Positions 31,689 to 41,044 of a DNA stretch of 64,000 nt are shown here, piece after piece (the first letter of the stretch is position 1; each line of letters begins with the position of its first letter). This DNA is from Candidozyma auris. Lineage: Eukaryota > Ascomycota > Pichiomycetes > Serinales > Metschnikowiaceae. The translations under genes and the position numbers were made by a program. The notes under the pieces are model-generated. The model ran no database searches. It saw only the letters and a program-made list of their open reading frames with translations, and was not told the origin of the DNA. The DNA is taken from the NCBI RefSeq assembly GCF_003013715.1, contig NC_072816.1:248001-312000 (forward strand), read 5' to 3'.

Positions 31689-32992
31689 GATTATGTTTCA
31701 TTTCTATGAAGCTTACTGTCTGCTTCAAAATTTGAATTGTAGAAGTCTTTCGTATAAAGGGTGAAACCGTCTGTGTGCCTCGCAGTTATGTATGAGCTCC
31801 AAATGTGAGACAGCTGGACTGTGCTGAGACTAATGTAGATCTTCGATGACGAACGTCCGGAACATTACAGGAATCCCTATTGTAAGTTATGAAGATGTTA
31901 AATTCGTGATAGTGTTGCGATTTCCTCATCCAGGCGGTATAAGGCAACGTGGGCTATCGGAGAGACTGTTCGGGTGTGCCGCTTTGACGGTAAATCTGAT
32001 TCATATTTTGTTTCGCATTCAATATAAGATAGACATATGTGTGAAGCGAGTTATTGATCGTGACCTTTGAAAGCACATATATTTCTGCTATAGTGTACTC
32101 AGCCTTGCAAGGGCTCCCAAGCTTCCTATTGTCATTGCTGAAGGGAAGCGATCTCGTAAGTTTTATATTGTCGATAGAGCGTCGGATGTTCTGTATTGAG
32201 GTACTTGCACTCTGTGATTACATATTTTGGGACGTTTTGTCGATATTTTTTCAGAAAGGTAATTTGATGCTAGAAAGTCACGACCGACTAGATACACTTG
32301 CAAGTCAGCGAAATAGGTCGGTACATTTCAGAAAGCTTACGTGGATGCTCTATTTCTTTCTCCAGCATAATGTCTTCGACACAACCTGCAAGTAGGAGTT
32401 GATTCTATCCACACATCAATTTCCAACTACACACAAAAAACTTTGAAGTGCTCTGAATTAGCATCAATATCACCATCACTCGAGAAATCGTATAGGCACA
32501 GGTTCATGAAAAGTAGTTAACTTACCAGAATTCGTTGGTTGGCGTTTTGACTTTTTATGTCCTCCGCAACAATCGGAACCATTTCTCTTACTGCTCTTTC
32601 GACTTACTTCTTGGCCGTGGTCTTCCTTGCAGCTACAACAGGCAGTCATTCTTTCAAGTAATGCTCTGATGATGCTTTTTTCCTATGAATAGGAGCTATT
32701 ATGGAAAGTAGTTCTTGTAATTCACCACTTATCATAGTTCTTCCCTTTCCTGATTGTAGAAATATGATAATATATGTACTCTCCTGGTTTTGTTGCCATT
32801 TGTCAACAACAATATTACTGACAGCATAGTGTCGATTGACTACGGTAGAATTGCAATAAAACCCATTGCGACTTCACAAAACATATGAGTCAATTTTTAT
32901 CCTTCAACATCAAACGAAGCTTTCATATTCAATTACTTAAAGATGTTCAGTTTAACAAGGCAACTTTTCAATTTGTGATCAGTGAAATTGCA

Positions 32993-33596
32993 GTTAAGTA
33001 CAATTATGGCGTCATCGGTCAGCAAATCAGAGGCATTTAGTGATACTTTTCGATTGGTTTACGACTCTAGTAAGTGCAATTATTTGGAAGCCTTACAGTT
33101 GCCTTGCGATCAAATCTTGCAAGGCATTTAGTCATTATTTCATTATTTTCTATGAGTTTAGTAGGTATAAATTTTCTTGTTGCCTTGAATCAATAACAGT
33201 TACCTAAATGGCGAGGCCCCTATTCATTCATTTCGATTTGTGTATCAGCACAGTAAGTACAATTGTTCCAAAATCTTACACTTACCTCTCCATTCGAATT
33301 TCGTTATCATTCATTTTATCATTACAATTCGATATGGGTATCGCAATTGCAATAAACTTAAATTCTTACAGTTGCCTCAAAATAGTGGTAGTTGAGAGAA
33401 GCTTGAAAGGCTTATAGTCATTCATTTTGAATTTCGTATCAATTTAGTAAGTTTTAAAAGTCAAAAATCTTACACTTACCCTTATCAAGCGAATCTTGCG
33501 AGGCATCTAGTCACTCATTCCAATTGATCTATCAGTTTAGTAAGTCCAGTGATGCATAAATCTTACAGTTGCCCTCGATCACAATCAATTGATGGG
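32993..33596. repeat. Degenerate ~92-bp tandem repeat with internal dyads
   Basis: About six to seven diverged copies, with recognisable starts (AGTAAGT or AGTAGGT) at 33069, 33160, 33251, 33446 and 33538; a weaker copy precedes 33069 and another occupies about 33356-33445. Spacing between clear starts is 91-92 bp. Each full unit has GTAAG, 17 bases, CTTAC, then a TTGCC...AAGGCAT block and a TAGTCATTCATT block. In the first copy TGCCTTGC and GCAAGGCA form perfect arms around an 11-nt loop. It lies immediately upstream of the unrecognised gene at 33753. Confidence 0.7.
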
Positions 33597-33628
33597 CGGG
33601 TTCATCAGGCCCAGACTTCAGGAAACAA

Positions 33629-33636
33629 TATAAAAG
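33629..33636 (+). promoter_or_regulatory. TATA box of the 33753 gene
   Basis: TATAAAAG, 117 bp upstream of the ATG at 33753, followed by a CT-rich stretch. It argues against the non-ATG start at 33549, which lies upstream of the TATA box. Confidence 0.6.
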
Positions 33637-33752
33637 GGGGTCATTTTTCCCACTTTTTTGTATTTCTTTACAACTCTTTTTCCTTTCTTCTTATCAAGTT
33701 AGCTACGAGAGCATTTTCACGGCATACACTGATACCAAGAAACATCACAACA

Positions 33753-35060
33753 ATGATCCCAATGTTTACTTACCTAGTTACACCAACTCTTTCAACCTTG
33801 CCAGGCCTTAAAGGACAAGCCGCTGTCGCCGAGTCTTTCTGGTCGAAGGATGAACTTCAGCATTTTATGCTGCTTTTTGGGGACTTCCTCTTGGATCCCA
33901 GCAAAAAAGATTTAGTTGAGAAATACTTTCTCGAAAAAATCAGAGACGAGACAAATTCGTCCAACCAAGTAAAGAGTCAGGTTTTGGACACTCCACCAGC
34001 AAGTGATAGGGAGAACTTCAGTAGTTCTGACAGCGATCTGGACTCGGATGTTCCCCTTCCACCCGCTCAGAGTCCTCAATCTGAGCTCATCGAATCTTCT
34101 GCTGAAGATTCCCTTTCGGAAATAGTAGATGAGATGGTGAAACTCATTGTGTCACCAATCGTTGAGGAATCTTCTAATCAGCACCAGCAGCTCAGCAAGA
34201 ATGCAAGAAAAAGAGAGAAGCGCAAGCAGAAGAGAGATCTAAAGAGGCAGCTCAAGAAAGAACGCCATGAAAAGTATTTGAGGCAGCCATTTAAGCTTAC
34301 TCTGTGTGCAAAGAAGAGAAAATTGGCACTTGAGAGAAAAGACCATGAAGACGAGTTGCTCAGATGCCAACAAATCAAAAACTCTCTTTCTGTGCTCTCT
34401 GAGGAAAGTGAGAAAGCTGTGTTGCCCGGAAATCATCTACAAGTGTCGGCTTTTTCCTACTGTCACCCTTTGAAAAAGCTTGATCGCTATTACAAAGAGA
34501 TGATTTCTCTTTTAGACTTTTATCATTACCACGAGAACCTTCGCCTCGTTCACAACCTTTTGAGTCAAGGATGTCAGCAAGGGTTCATTACTCGAGTAAA
34601 AGGTCTCAAATCGACTTTCATCATCAATGAGGTCGACGAGGAGATTGATGACTTTGATGACATTTTGAATGAAGGGTCCAGCTTGGTATCTAAAGAAGAA
34701 GTTGTCTCTGAGCCAGAAGAGAAAGTGCATGACGTTGGTGGGGAAGAAGAGAAGGTGCAAGAGGCTGCACATGACCAAGTGCATGAGGAAGTCGAGTCTA
34801 AGAAGGTGCAAGAAGAAGTTGGGCAACAGGAGAAGCCTGCCCAGAAGTCTAGAAAACGGAGGTCAGGAAAGAAGCAAGGAAGCAAAGACTACTCTGCTCA
34901 AACACAAACCGCTTCTAAAATTAGGAGGGAGAAGAAGAAGGAGGCCGAGAGAAGGAAAAGGTTTCCCAATGCCGGTAAGTCTCATGTGGTCGTCAGACCT
35001 TTTGCTACCAGTGCAGCTATGAGCAAGCCTCAGCCAGTGGAGAAGTACATTCTTCAGTAG
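33753..35060 (+). CDS. Unrecognised highly charged protein, 435 aa
   Basis: I do not recognise the family. The ATG at 33753 is the first after the TATA box. Regions: N-terminal hydrophobic and proline-containing stretch (1-30) then ESFWSKDELQHFMLLFGDFL, a helical block to about 70; a Ser/Asp-rich acidic segment (about 90-140) with SDSDLDSDV; a very basic segment (about 147-205) with KREKRKQKRDLKRQLKKERHEKYL, likely nuclear or nucleolar targeting; a middle helical domain (about 225-300) including HPLKKLDRYYKEMISLLDFYHYHENL; acidic Glu/Val repeats (about 310-370) with two diverged KVQEE phrases; and a basic tail. It may be clade-specific. Its promoter carries the 92-bp repeat array. Confidence 0.7.
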   Translation: MIPMFTYLVTPTLSTLPGLKGQAAVAESFWSKDELQHFMLLFGDFLLDPSKKDLVEKYFLEKIRDETNSSNQVKSQVLDTPPASDRENFSSSDSDLDSDVPLPPAQSPQSELIESSAEDSLSEIVDEMVKLIVSPIVEESSNQHQQLSKNARKREKRKQKRDLKRQLKKERHEKYLRQPFKLTLCAKKRKLALERKDHEDELLRCQQIKNSLSVLSEESEKAVLPGNHLQVSAFSYCHPLKKLDRYYKEMISLLDFYHYHENLRLVHNLLSQGCQQGFITRVKGLKSTFIINEVDEEIDDFDDILNEGSSLVSKEEVVSEPEEKVHDVGGEEEKVQEAAHDQVHEEVESKKVQEEVGQQEKPAQKSRKRRSGKKQGSKDYSAQTQTASKIRREKKKEAERRKRFPNAGKSHVVVRPFATSAAMSKPQPVEKYILQ

Positions 35061-35617
35061 AAGTTCAACAAGCGAGTAATTCACAGCTGGGGTTGCTGGA
35101 ATACATTCTAACAGGCCTATAATGCCTTACATTTTATATAGTTAATAAAAGATCTCAGTAAGCAAATTAGTATGGGAAGTTGTCGAGAGTGCTTGATTGT
35201 AATGCGAGCTTCACAAGGCAGCGAGTAACGCTTACGACATCGCATTGACCGCCATCAACATGATTGTTTGTTGTCTTTTCTTAACTACACCAAACATAGG
35301 TACACTTTTTCGCTACATCAACCTCCACCTAAATTTCTCTATATTGTGACTCATGAGGATTTCGCAGCCGTTGATTGTACGAGGTATACATGGTTATGAC
35401 ATCACATAAAACGATCACATAATTCGAATTGTTTGAGCAGTTTGAATATCAAGCTCTTTGAGATTTTCACAAACATGAGTGTTTATGTATTCCAGTTTCT
35501 TGATCGTATATAGTGGTAAGATGGCCCCAACCAATATGCCTGTGCGAAGTGACCCCACAGAATAATCACTCGGTACTTTCTCACACTTGTTTCATACTCT
35601 CAGAAGCACTCTCCACA
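35061..35617. other. PRO2 promoter region
   Basis: No gene seen. Contains a Gcn4-type TGACTCA at 35347-35353 and, next to it, TTTCGCAGCCGTT, a variant of the recurrent motif. Confidence 0.5.
35347..35353. promoter_or_regulatory. Gcn4-type site upstream of PRO2
   Basis: TGACTCA, the core of the Gcn4 amino-acid control element, 265 bp upstream of a proline biosynthesis gene. Binding is inferred from motif and context. Confidence 0.5.
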
Positions 35618-36931
35618 ATGGCCGAACAGATTGCCAGAGATGCCAACCAGGCGTTTGGCGTGCTAAAGACGCTTTCCAACGAGCAGAGATCGTCAGCTTT
35701 GCACCAGATTCACGACGCTTTGAAAGCAGCCAAGCTGGAAATCTTGAAGGCCAACGAGCAAGATATGACTGCTGCTGAAGAGAACCAATTGGCGGCCTCT
35801 TTGATCAAAAGATTGGATTTGGCTAAGAATGACAAGTACGAGACAATGTTGCAAGGGATTCTCGATGTGGCTGCGTTGCCTGACCCCGTGGGTAAAGTGA
35901 CCATGGCGAAGAAGATTGACGAGGGGCTCGAGCTCCACAGAGTCACGGCGCCTCTCGGTGTCTTGCTTATCATTTTCGAAAGTAGACCCGAGGTGATTGC
36001 CAACATCTCGGCATTGGCTATCAAGTCGGGCAATTGCGCCATTTTGAAAGGCGGTAAGGAATCGTATCAGACTTTCAAGGCTATCAGTGATGTGGTGAAC
36101 AAGACGTTGGAGAAGACGCCAGTTCCTCCGCATGCGATCCAGCTTATTCAGTCCAGAGAGGAGGTGGGCGACTTATTGGCCCAAGACAAATACATTGACT
36201 TGGTGATCCCCAGAGGATCAAATGCGTTGGTGAGAAACATCAAGGAGAACACCAAGATTCCTGTTTTGGGGCATGCGGATGGAATCTGCTCTATCTACCT
36301 TGATAAGGACGCCGATTTGACCATGGCTGCTCGTATTGCTGTGGACTCCAAGACAAACTACCCTGCCGGTTGCAATGCTGTAGAGCAGTTGTTAGTGCAC
36401 CAAGACATTGTTGCTGACAAGGAGAAGTTGAACAAGGTCTTGGGTGCCCTTGCTGCGGCCGAAGTTACTCTTCATGTCGTTCCAGAGATCAAGGCTCAGA
36501 TCGAGAATATTGACTCGCAGTTCATCAAGGATGCCGCTCCTGATGCGTTTGACACCGAGTTCTTGTCTTTTGATATTGCTGTCAAGCCTGTGCTGGATGT
36601 CAACGACGCCATTGCTCACATCAACGAACACTCGTCGAAGCACACAGACTGTGTCATTACAGAGAAAAAGGAAGTGGCCGAAACGTTTTTGAAGGGAGTC
36701 GATTCAGCCGGTGTATACTGGAACTGTTCCACCAGGTTTGCTGATGGTTTCAGATACGGTTTTGGCACAGAGGTTGGAATATCCACGAATAAGATCCATG
36801 CTAGGGGTCCTGTTGGCTTGGAAGGCTTGATGAGTTACCAATATCAATTAAGAGGTCACGGGCACATTGCCTCTGAGTATGTCGGTGCTGGTGGCACCAA
36901 GACATTCGTGCACAAGGATATTGAGTACTAA
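35618..36931 (+). CDS. PRO2: Gamma-glutamyl phosphate reductase
   Basis: Second enzyme of proline synthesis: NADPH-dependent reduction of gamma-glutamyl phosphate to glutamate-5-semialdehyde in the cytosol. The 437-residue product shows the aldehyde-dehydrogenase-like fold with APLGVLLIIFESRPEV, the cofactor-region GNCAILKGGKES, IPRGSN, the catalytic Cys in NYPAGCNAVEQLL at C252, and the C-terminal GFGTEVGISTNKIHARGPVGLEGL signature. S. cerevisiae Pro2 is 456 aa. The start at 35618 (MAEQIARDANQAFG) is chosen because the in-frame extension begins at GTG and is not family-like. Convergent with MET8, 35 bp between stops. Confidence 0.96.
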   Translation: MAEQIARDANQAFGVLKTLSNEQRSSALHQIHDALKAAKLEILKANEQDMTAAEENQLAASLIKRLDLAKNDKYETMLQGILDVAALPDPVGKVTMAKKIDEGLELHRVTAPLGVLLIIFESRPEVIANISALAIKSGNCAILKGGKESYQTFKAISDVVNKTLEKTPVPPHAIQLIQSREEVGDLLAQDKYIDLVIPRGSNALVRNIKENTKIPVLGHADGICSIYLDKDADLTMAARIAVDSKTNYPAGCNAVEQLLVHQDIVADKEKLNKVLGALAAAEVTLHVVPEIKAQIENIDSQFIKDAAPDAFDTEFLSFDIAVKPVLDVNDAIAHINEHSSKHTDCVITEKKEVAETFLKGVDSAGVYWNCSTRFADGFRYGFGTEVGISTNKIHARGPVGLEGLMSYQYQLRGHGHIASEYVGAGGTKTFVHKDIEY

Positions 36932-36966
36932 AAATTGCGTTTGAAAATATACATGAGGTGGCGTGT

Positions 36967-37770
36967 CTATGAAACAAATTTGAGAAACTCTTCGTAGTCT
37001 TTGGGAGGAAAGTTAGGGTAACAGTCAACCACTTTATCAACTTGCGCTTCGGTGAGATGGAGCTGGCTCCACTGGCGAAGCGTAAAGAAGTCAGTAAGTT
37101 TTTTGATCCACTCCATTCTTTTTTCTATCGTCTCCAAGCTATTATCCTTAAGCTTTCTCTCTCTCAAGTTAGCTCTGATGGAGCCCAACGTGTCTACAGC
37201 GTCATTGAGTCTAATGTTGGAAAATTGCCGGGCGATGTCGTCCTTTATCATCTTCAGCAAACGGGGAGACTTTCCGTTGGTGCTGATCATGATCTGAAGC
37301 AGGTCCTGATTGAACATCGAGCCAAAATAAAAATCACACATGGGTGGCTTGTCGGCGATGTTCACAGGCAACCTGAGGTACTTACATTGATAGTACACTT
37401 TCCCAGAAAGCACCGGGTCGTCAATGCAACAGCACACACAGGCAAACACTTGGTTCCTGACCTGTTCATCAATCTGCTCGTAGTGGCTCTCATCAATATC
37501 TTTGAACGACTCCAAACTCAATTGGTCCTTCTGCTCGTACATGCGCAAATCATCAGGCTCGTAGTCTCTCTTCAACAAGCTGTGAAGCTCTCCCTTTTCG
37601 TGCAATTCTAGCAATTCCGGGTGCACATTGGCGCCACTGACGACTGTTATTTTGCCCTGAGCCCGTATGAGATGATGAACTCGACTGAGCGCCACGTCTC
37701 CTCCTCCTATTACCAAGCAGTGCTTATCCTTCACTTGCCATGCTAGCAATAGCGACCCCGGCTGTTTCAT
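36967..37770 (-). CDS. MET8: Siroheme synthase: precorrin-2 dehydrogenase/ferrochelatase
   Basis: Bifunctional enzyme that oxidises precorrin-2 to sirohydrochlorin and inserts iron to make siroheme, the cofactor of sulfite reductase in methionine synthesis. The 267-residue product has an N-terminal Rossmann segment LVIGGGDVALSR (GGG at 22-24), then VNIADKPPMCDFYFGSMF, which contains the conserved Asp of the dimer active site, and NGKSPRLLKMIKDDIARQF typical of Met8/CysG. Length is near the S. cerevisiae protein (274 aa). A TCACGTGA site lies in the shared upstream region, matching Cbf1/Met4 control of sulfur genes, though 600 bp away. Confidence 0.93.
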   Translation of the reverse strand: MKQPGSLLLAWQVKDKHCLVIGGGDVALSRVHHLIRAQGKITVVSGANVHPELLELHEKGELHSLLKRDYEPDDLRMYEQKDQLSLESFKDIDESHYEQIDEQVRNQVFACVCCCIDDPVLSGKVYYQCKYLRLPVNIADKPPMCDFYFGSMFNQDLLQIMISTNGKSPRLLKMIKDDIARQFSNIRLNDAVDTLGSIRANLRERKLKDNSLETIEKRMEWIKKLTDFFTLRQWSQLHLTEAQVDKVVDCYPNFPPKDYEEFLKFVS

Positions 37771-38374
37771 GATAATTTCAAAAGCAAATTTATTGAAGTA
37801 AGTTTGTGAGAATAAACAGGGGAGTTTTCACAATTGGTTGTGTCTCCTTGAAGTATAAGTTGGGCAAGAGGTTCACTAAGTAGATGATGGCGGTAGCTGA
37901 TAATGCGAAAATGGGCCAGTAGATAGGGCACCTAGTTGAAACATGCAAGAGACATCGACACGAAGTGGACACAAAAGAAGAGATGAAAAAGGGAAGAAAT
38001 ATAATGAAGTAAAAGGAGCTCTGCTCTATACTGCTACTGCGGGATTCAACTGAATTAACCTTCAGGTAATTCTTATACTTGGCTTGTGGTACTGAAGATT
38101 GGCATTTGGTTTTTTATGGCTGCGAAAAGAGCTTGCAGTCTAATAGTCATGCTGTAGTGAAAGGCTTTCGATAAAATCTCCTGAAAAGAAAGATGTCGTC
38201 TTCTCGGCAGCTCGGTCTCAAAAGAGCTCTTAAATTCACTCTTGATTGCTTGACAACACTTGCTGATCTCTCCATATCATCACACTGGTGGTCCTCAAGT
38301 TTGGTAGATCACCAGTTACAGGCTTAAGGTGACTCAATGCCTCGTGGCTTGAAGAAGTGCGCTTTGGCCCACCT

Positions 38375-38382
38375 TCACGTGA
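38375..38382. promoter_or_regulatory. TCACGTGA E-box in MET8/MRS6 interval
   Basis: Perfect 8-bp palindrome matching the Cbf1 site of sulfur-assimilation promoters. The distance to MET8 is about 600 bp and to MRS6 about 480 bp. Confidence 0.4.
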
Positions 38383-38590
38383 CTCGGTCACATCAATATC
38401 TCCCCTCTTTTGAACAAATCGGCCCAAGAAAAACTTATATCAAAACCAGATTCTGCTACTAACCGCTTCGTTCTCCGAGCTCTTCAATGCCCGGTTCATT
38501 CCACCCCAAATCATTCCCTCTGGTTCCGTTGTAGACCCTTTCTTATCTGCCTGCAGGATCCCCACGATCGAGACATGCAATACTCGAGAG

Positions 38591-38607
38591 AAAAAAAAAA
38601 AAAAAAA
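38591..38607. repeat. Poly(dA) tract, 17 nt
   Basis: Uninterrupted A17, about 250 bp upstream of MRS6. Such tracts disfavour nucleosomes in yeast promoters. Confidence 0.7.
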
Positions 38608-38859
38608 GAAATCTTCGACAGCATCTGAACCCTACTCAAGAACAAAAGCACCCAAACTACGATATAAGCATTTTGATCATTTTGCCCTCGGCACGAAAAC
38701 AACGTCTCAAAGCTTCATTGCTTAAGTGACGTCTTACTCCTCATATTCTTCAAATAAATCTTTGAACCACCGTTTACCTCGGCCACTCCACCTACCGAGG
38801 TCAAGTCGACACCTTTCATCCAAGTCTCCCGATATCGAAACAACACTTTTCAAGATAGC

Positions 38860-40728
38860 ATGCCAGCCTTCAATCGTAATGAGCGTCGGAAATCTATGGC
38901 AGAACGCCGTCCCAGCGCATCGTACGCACCGCTGAAGATTCCTCATTTGACAGGCTTGGAGAAGCCCAACGAGCACTCGTTGAAGGTGGACCACTGTGAT
39001 ATTTTGATACTTGGCACAGGCCTCGTGGAGTCCATCTTGGCGGCGTCGTTAGCCTGGCAAGGTGTAGAGGTGCTCCACATCGACCACAACAACTACTATG
39101 GAGACTCGTCTTCCACCTTGACTATTGACCAGCTCAAAAAGTGGTGCGTGGAAGTAAACCAGGGTAAAATCCGTCACTTTCTGGACGCCCAGATCTACAT
39201 CCCGGGCGGAAAGCGCACAAACGAGTATAACTCGAAGGACTATGGCGTGGACTTGAGCCCCAAAATCATGTTCTCGCAGCTGGATCTATTGGCGCTTTTG
39301 GTCAAGTCAAGAGTGTACAAGTACTTGGAGTTCCAGAGTTTGCTGAATTTCCATGTCTTCGAGAACGACGACTTCAAGAGTAATATATCAAACACCACAA
39401 AGGAGCATATCTTCACCGACCAGCTGTTGTCGCTTACCACGAAAAGATCTTTAATGAAGTTCCTCAAGTTTGTTCTTCAGGACAACAACGACCCTGCAAA
39501 AAAGCAGGTTTTGTTGGAGAACTCTAAGACTCCAATCGAAGACTTTTTGGCAAACACTTTCGGTTTGAAGCTGCCTCAGCTGGATGAGCTCATTTACTCT
39601 ATCGGCCTCGCCAATAGGAGCCAAACAAGAACCCCTGAGGCAATCGCTCGTATAAAGAGATTTTTGGTTTCCTTCGATGTCTACGGTAGCTTTCCAGTGA
39701 TGATGTCCAAGTACGGTGGACCTGGGGAAATCTCTCAGGGTTTCTGTAGAAGCGCCGCAGTGGCAGGAACCACATACAAGCTTGACACTTCGCTCGTTGA
39801 CTTTGATCCCGAGCTGAAAATTGCAAAGTTCAGTGATGGGTCACTGGTGAAGATTAACGAGAAAATCGTGGCAGCGCCAACTCAGGTGCCCAAGTTTTTG
39901 GCCACCTCATACAAAGAAGCTGGCGAGAAGTTGCATCCATTCACGGTTACACGGCTCACCACCGTTGTCAGGAAGGATTGCAAGGAGTGGATAGCGGAGA
40001 ATGAGTCTTCCGCCGTGGTTGTATTTCCACCAAACTCTTTGCCGACTCACAATGTCCACACAGTACAGGTTGTGATCCAGAACGGCGGATCGGGTGTGTG
40101 TCCTCAGGGACAGTCCATTTGGTACTCTCACACATGTGAGCAAAACGCTGAAAAGGCCAAGAAGGATTTGGAAAGAGCGTTTGAAAAGATGGAGAATGCC
40201 ATCTTGAGAGAGAGTGCCACCAACCTTGAGGATTTGCTCGATAAGAAAGACTTTGTTGTCAATGACAGGGGAACGCCAATGTTGGTAAACTCATTTAAGC
40301 TTGGTGAGTCATTGCAAAGCTTCGTGCCAAAGGAGACCTTGGATATCGTCTGCAAGTTTGGCTATGTCCAAACTACCTACATCAATCCTGATCTTTCGAA
40401 CGTCTTATCGTCTACAGGGGCCGCCAGCAACATTGCGCAAGCTACTGTCTCTGACACCGAGGACATCATGTTCCTGAACATGCCATCTTCAGAGATAAGC
40501 TACGATGGTATCATAAGCGAGGTGAAGATGTTGTACAAGAGAATCACTGGCAGCGATGAGGACTTCTTTGATGTTGACTTCGAAGACGAAGATGAAGAAT
40601 TCGAGAGAGCAGCAGCGGCGGCAGCATCGAACTCTGCTGTCACCGACAGTGAGCTGGACATCAACGGCGACCTGGACTTGGACTCTGTACACCACGAGCC
40701 TTTTGGTGCTGGAGCGATGGAATTATAG
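38860..40728 (+). CDS. MRS6: Rab escort protein
   Basis: Rab escort protein that presents newly made Ypt/Rab GTPases to geranylgeranyltransferase II; also linked to Sfp1/TORC1 signalling in yeast. The 622-residue product belongs to the GDI/REP flavin-fold family: DILILGTGLVESILAASLAWQGVEVLHIDHNNYYGD (an FAD-like dinucleotide fold at about 45-80), LSPKIMFSQ, KSRVYKYLEFQSL, SIGLANRS, FDVYGSFPVMMSKYGGPGEISQGFCRSAAV, and an acidic C-terminus DEDFFDVDFEDEDEEFE with an Ala run. CTG codons at 39280 and 39343 fall where I recall Ser in S. cerevisiae Mrs6. The start at 38860 precedes a basic stretch; Met at residue 13 is a possible alternative. Confidence 0.95.
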   Translation: MPAFNRNERRKSMAERRPSASYAPLKIPHLTGLEKPNEHSLKVDHCDILILGTGLVESILAASLAWQGVEVLHIDHNNYYGDSSSTLTIDQLKKWCVEVNQGKIRHFLDAQIYIPGGKRTNEYNSKDYGVDLSPKIMFSQLDLLALLVKSRVYKYLEFQSLLNFHVFENDDFKSNISNTTKEHIFTDQLLSLTTKRSLMKFLKFVLQDNNDPAKKQVLLENSKTPIEDFLANTFGLKLPQLDELIYSIGLANRSQTRTPEAIARIKRFLVSFDVYGSFPVMMSKYGGPGEISQGFCRSAAVAGTTYKLDTSLVDFDPELKIAKFSDGSLVKINEKIVAAPTQVPKFLATSYKEAGEKLHPFTVTRLTTVVRKDCKEWIAENESSAVVVFPPNSLPTHNVHTVQVVIQNGGSGVCPQGQSIWYSHTCEQNAEKAKKDLERAFEKMENAILRESATNLEDLLDKKDFVVNDRGTPMLVNSFKLGESLQSFVPKETLDIVCKFGYVQTTYINPDLSNVLSSTGAASNIAQATVSDTEDIMFLNMPSSEISYDGIISEVKMLYKRITGSDEDFFDVDFEDEDEEFERAAAAAASNSAVTDSELDINGDLDLDSVHHEPFGAGAMEL

Positions 40729-41044
40729 ACATGCACCCAATCCACGCATCACAGCACGAGTAATTTATTTCAGCCCTGGCGGCGCACAGGAGCTAATCTG
40801 CTTCAGTAATTAGAAATATAACGATTCACGACAGTCCAGTAGGGGCCCAAAAGCCGAAAAGTCGAGAAATAGTTTTCTTAGGGCTTAAGCCCTCGCGGTT
40901 TGGAAGTATTGTGGTTGTGGTGGAGTTTGTCTGCAGTACACCATCACCAAGTATATCCAGATTCGCAATTTTCAAAAAAACTTCTCTCTTCACTGAGCAG
41001 GTTACTGTCGAAGAAGTCTATACAAACTCAACTTTTAATCAAAA
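40729..41044. other. RPS12 promoter
   Basis: No gene seen. Holds the 14-bp palindrome AGGGCTTAAGCCCT at 40880-40893 and T-rich flanks. Confidence 0.6.
40880..40893. promoter_or_regulatory. Tbf1-type palindrome in RPS12 promoter
   Basis: AGGGCTTAAGCCCT, a perfect 14-bp palindrome 165 bp upstream of RPS12. In Candida, ribosomal protein genes are driven by Tbf1 through AGGGCTnnAGCCCT-like palindromes, so the match in sequence and context is good. Confidence 0.7.

Larger units (their letters stand above)
31324..33752. other. Largest gene-free interval: DRS2 promoter plus tandem dyad repeats
   Basis: No long coding frame accepted over 2.4 kb. It holds the DRS2 promoter with a TTGGTTGCAAAAAATGCGCG variant of the recurrent motif near 31566, an ATT microsatellite at 31671-31688, a short 34-codon frame at 32557-32661, and the degenerate tandem repeat at about 32993-33596 (listed). 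The right end carries the TATA box of the downstream gene. Confidence 0.5.
37771..38859. other. Divergent promoter region of MET8 and MRS6
   Basis: No gene accepted. Contains ATGGCTGCGAAAAG near 38116 (variant of the recurrent motif, about 350 bp upstream of MET8), TCACGTGA at 38375-38382 and a 17-base poly(A) tract at 38591-38607. An open minus frame of 60 codons at 37790-37972 has no ATG. Confidence 0.5.

Noticed and set aside
32557..32661. 34-codon plus ORF encoding a hydrophobic peptide (MSSATIGTISLTALSTYF...)
   Set aside because: No TATA box, no recognisable family and very short; chance ORFs of this size are expected in a 2.4 kb gap.
33279..33287. U1-snRNA-like ACTTACC inside the tandem repeats
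   Set aside because: It recurs as part of the repeat dyad and has no surrounding U1 sequence.
37790..37972. 60-codon minus frame just upstream of MET8 with a hydrophobic segment
   Set aside because: It begins at GTG with no in-frame ATG, no good donor/branch/acceptor set was found to supply one, and it does not match Atp18 or other small mitochondrial proteins closely.
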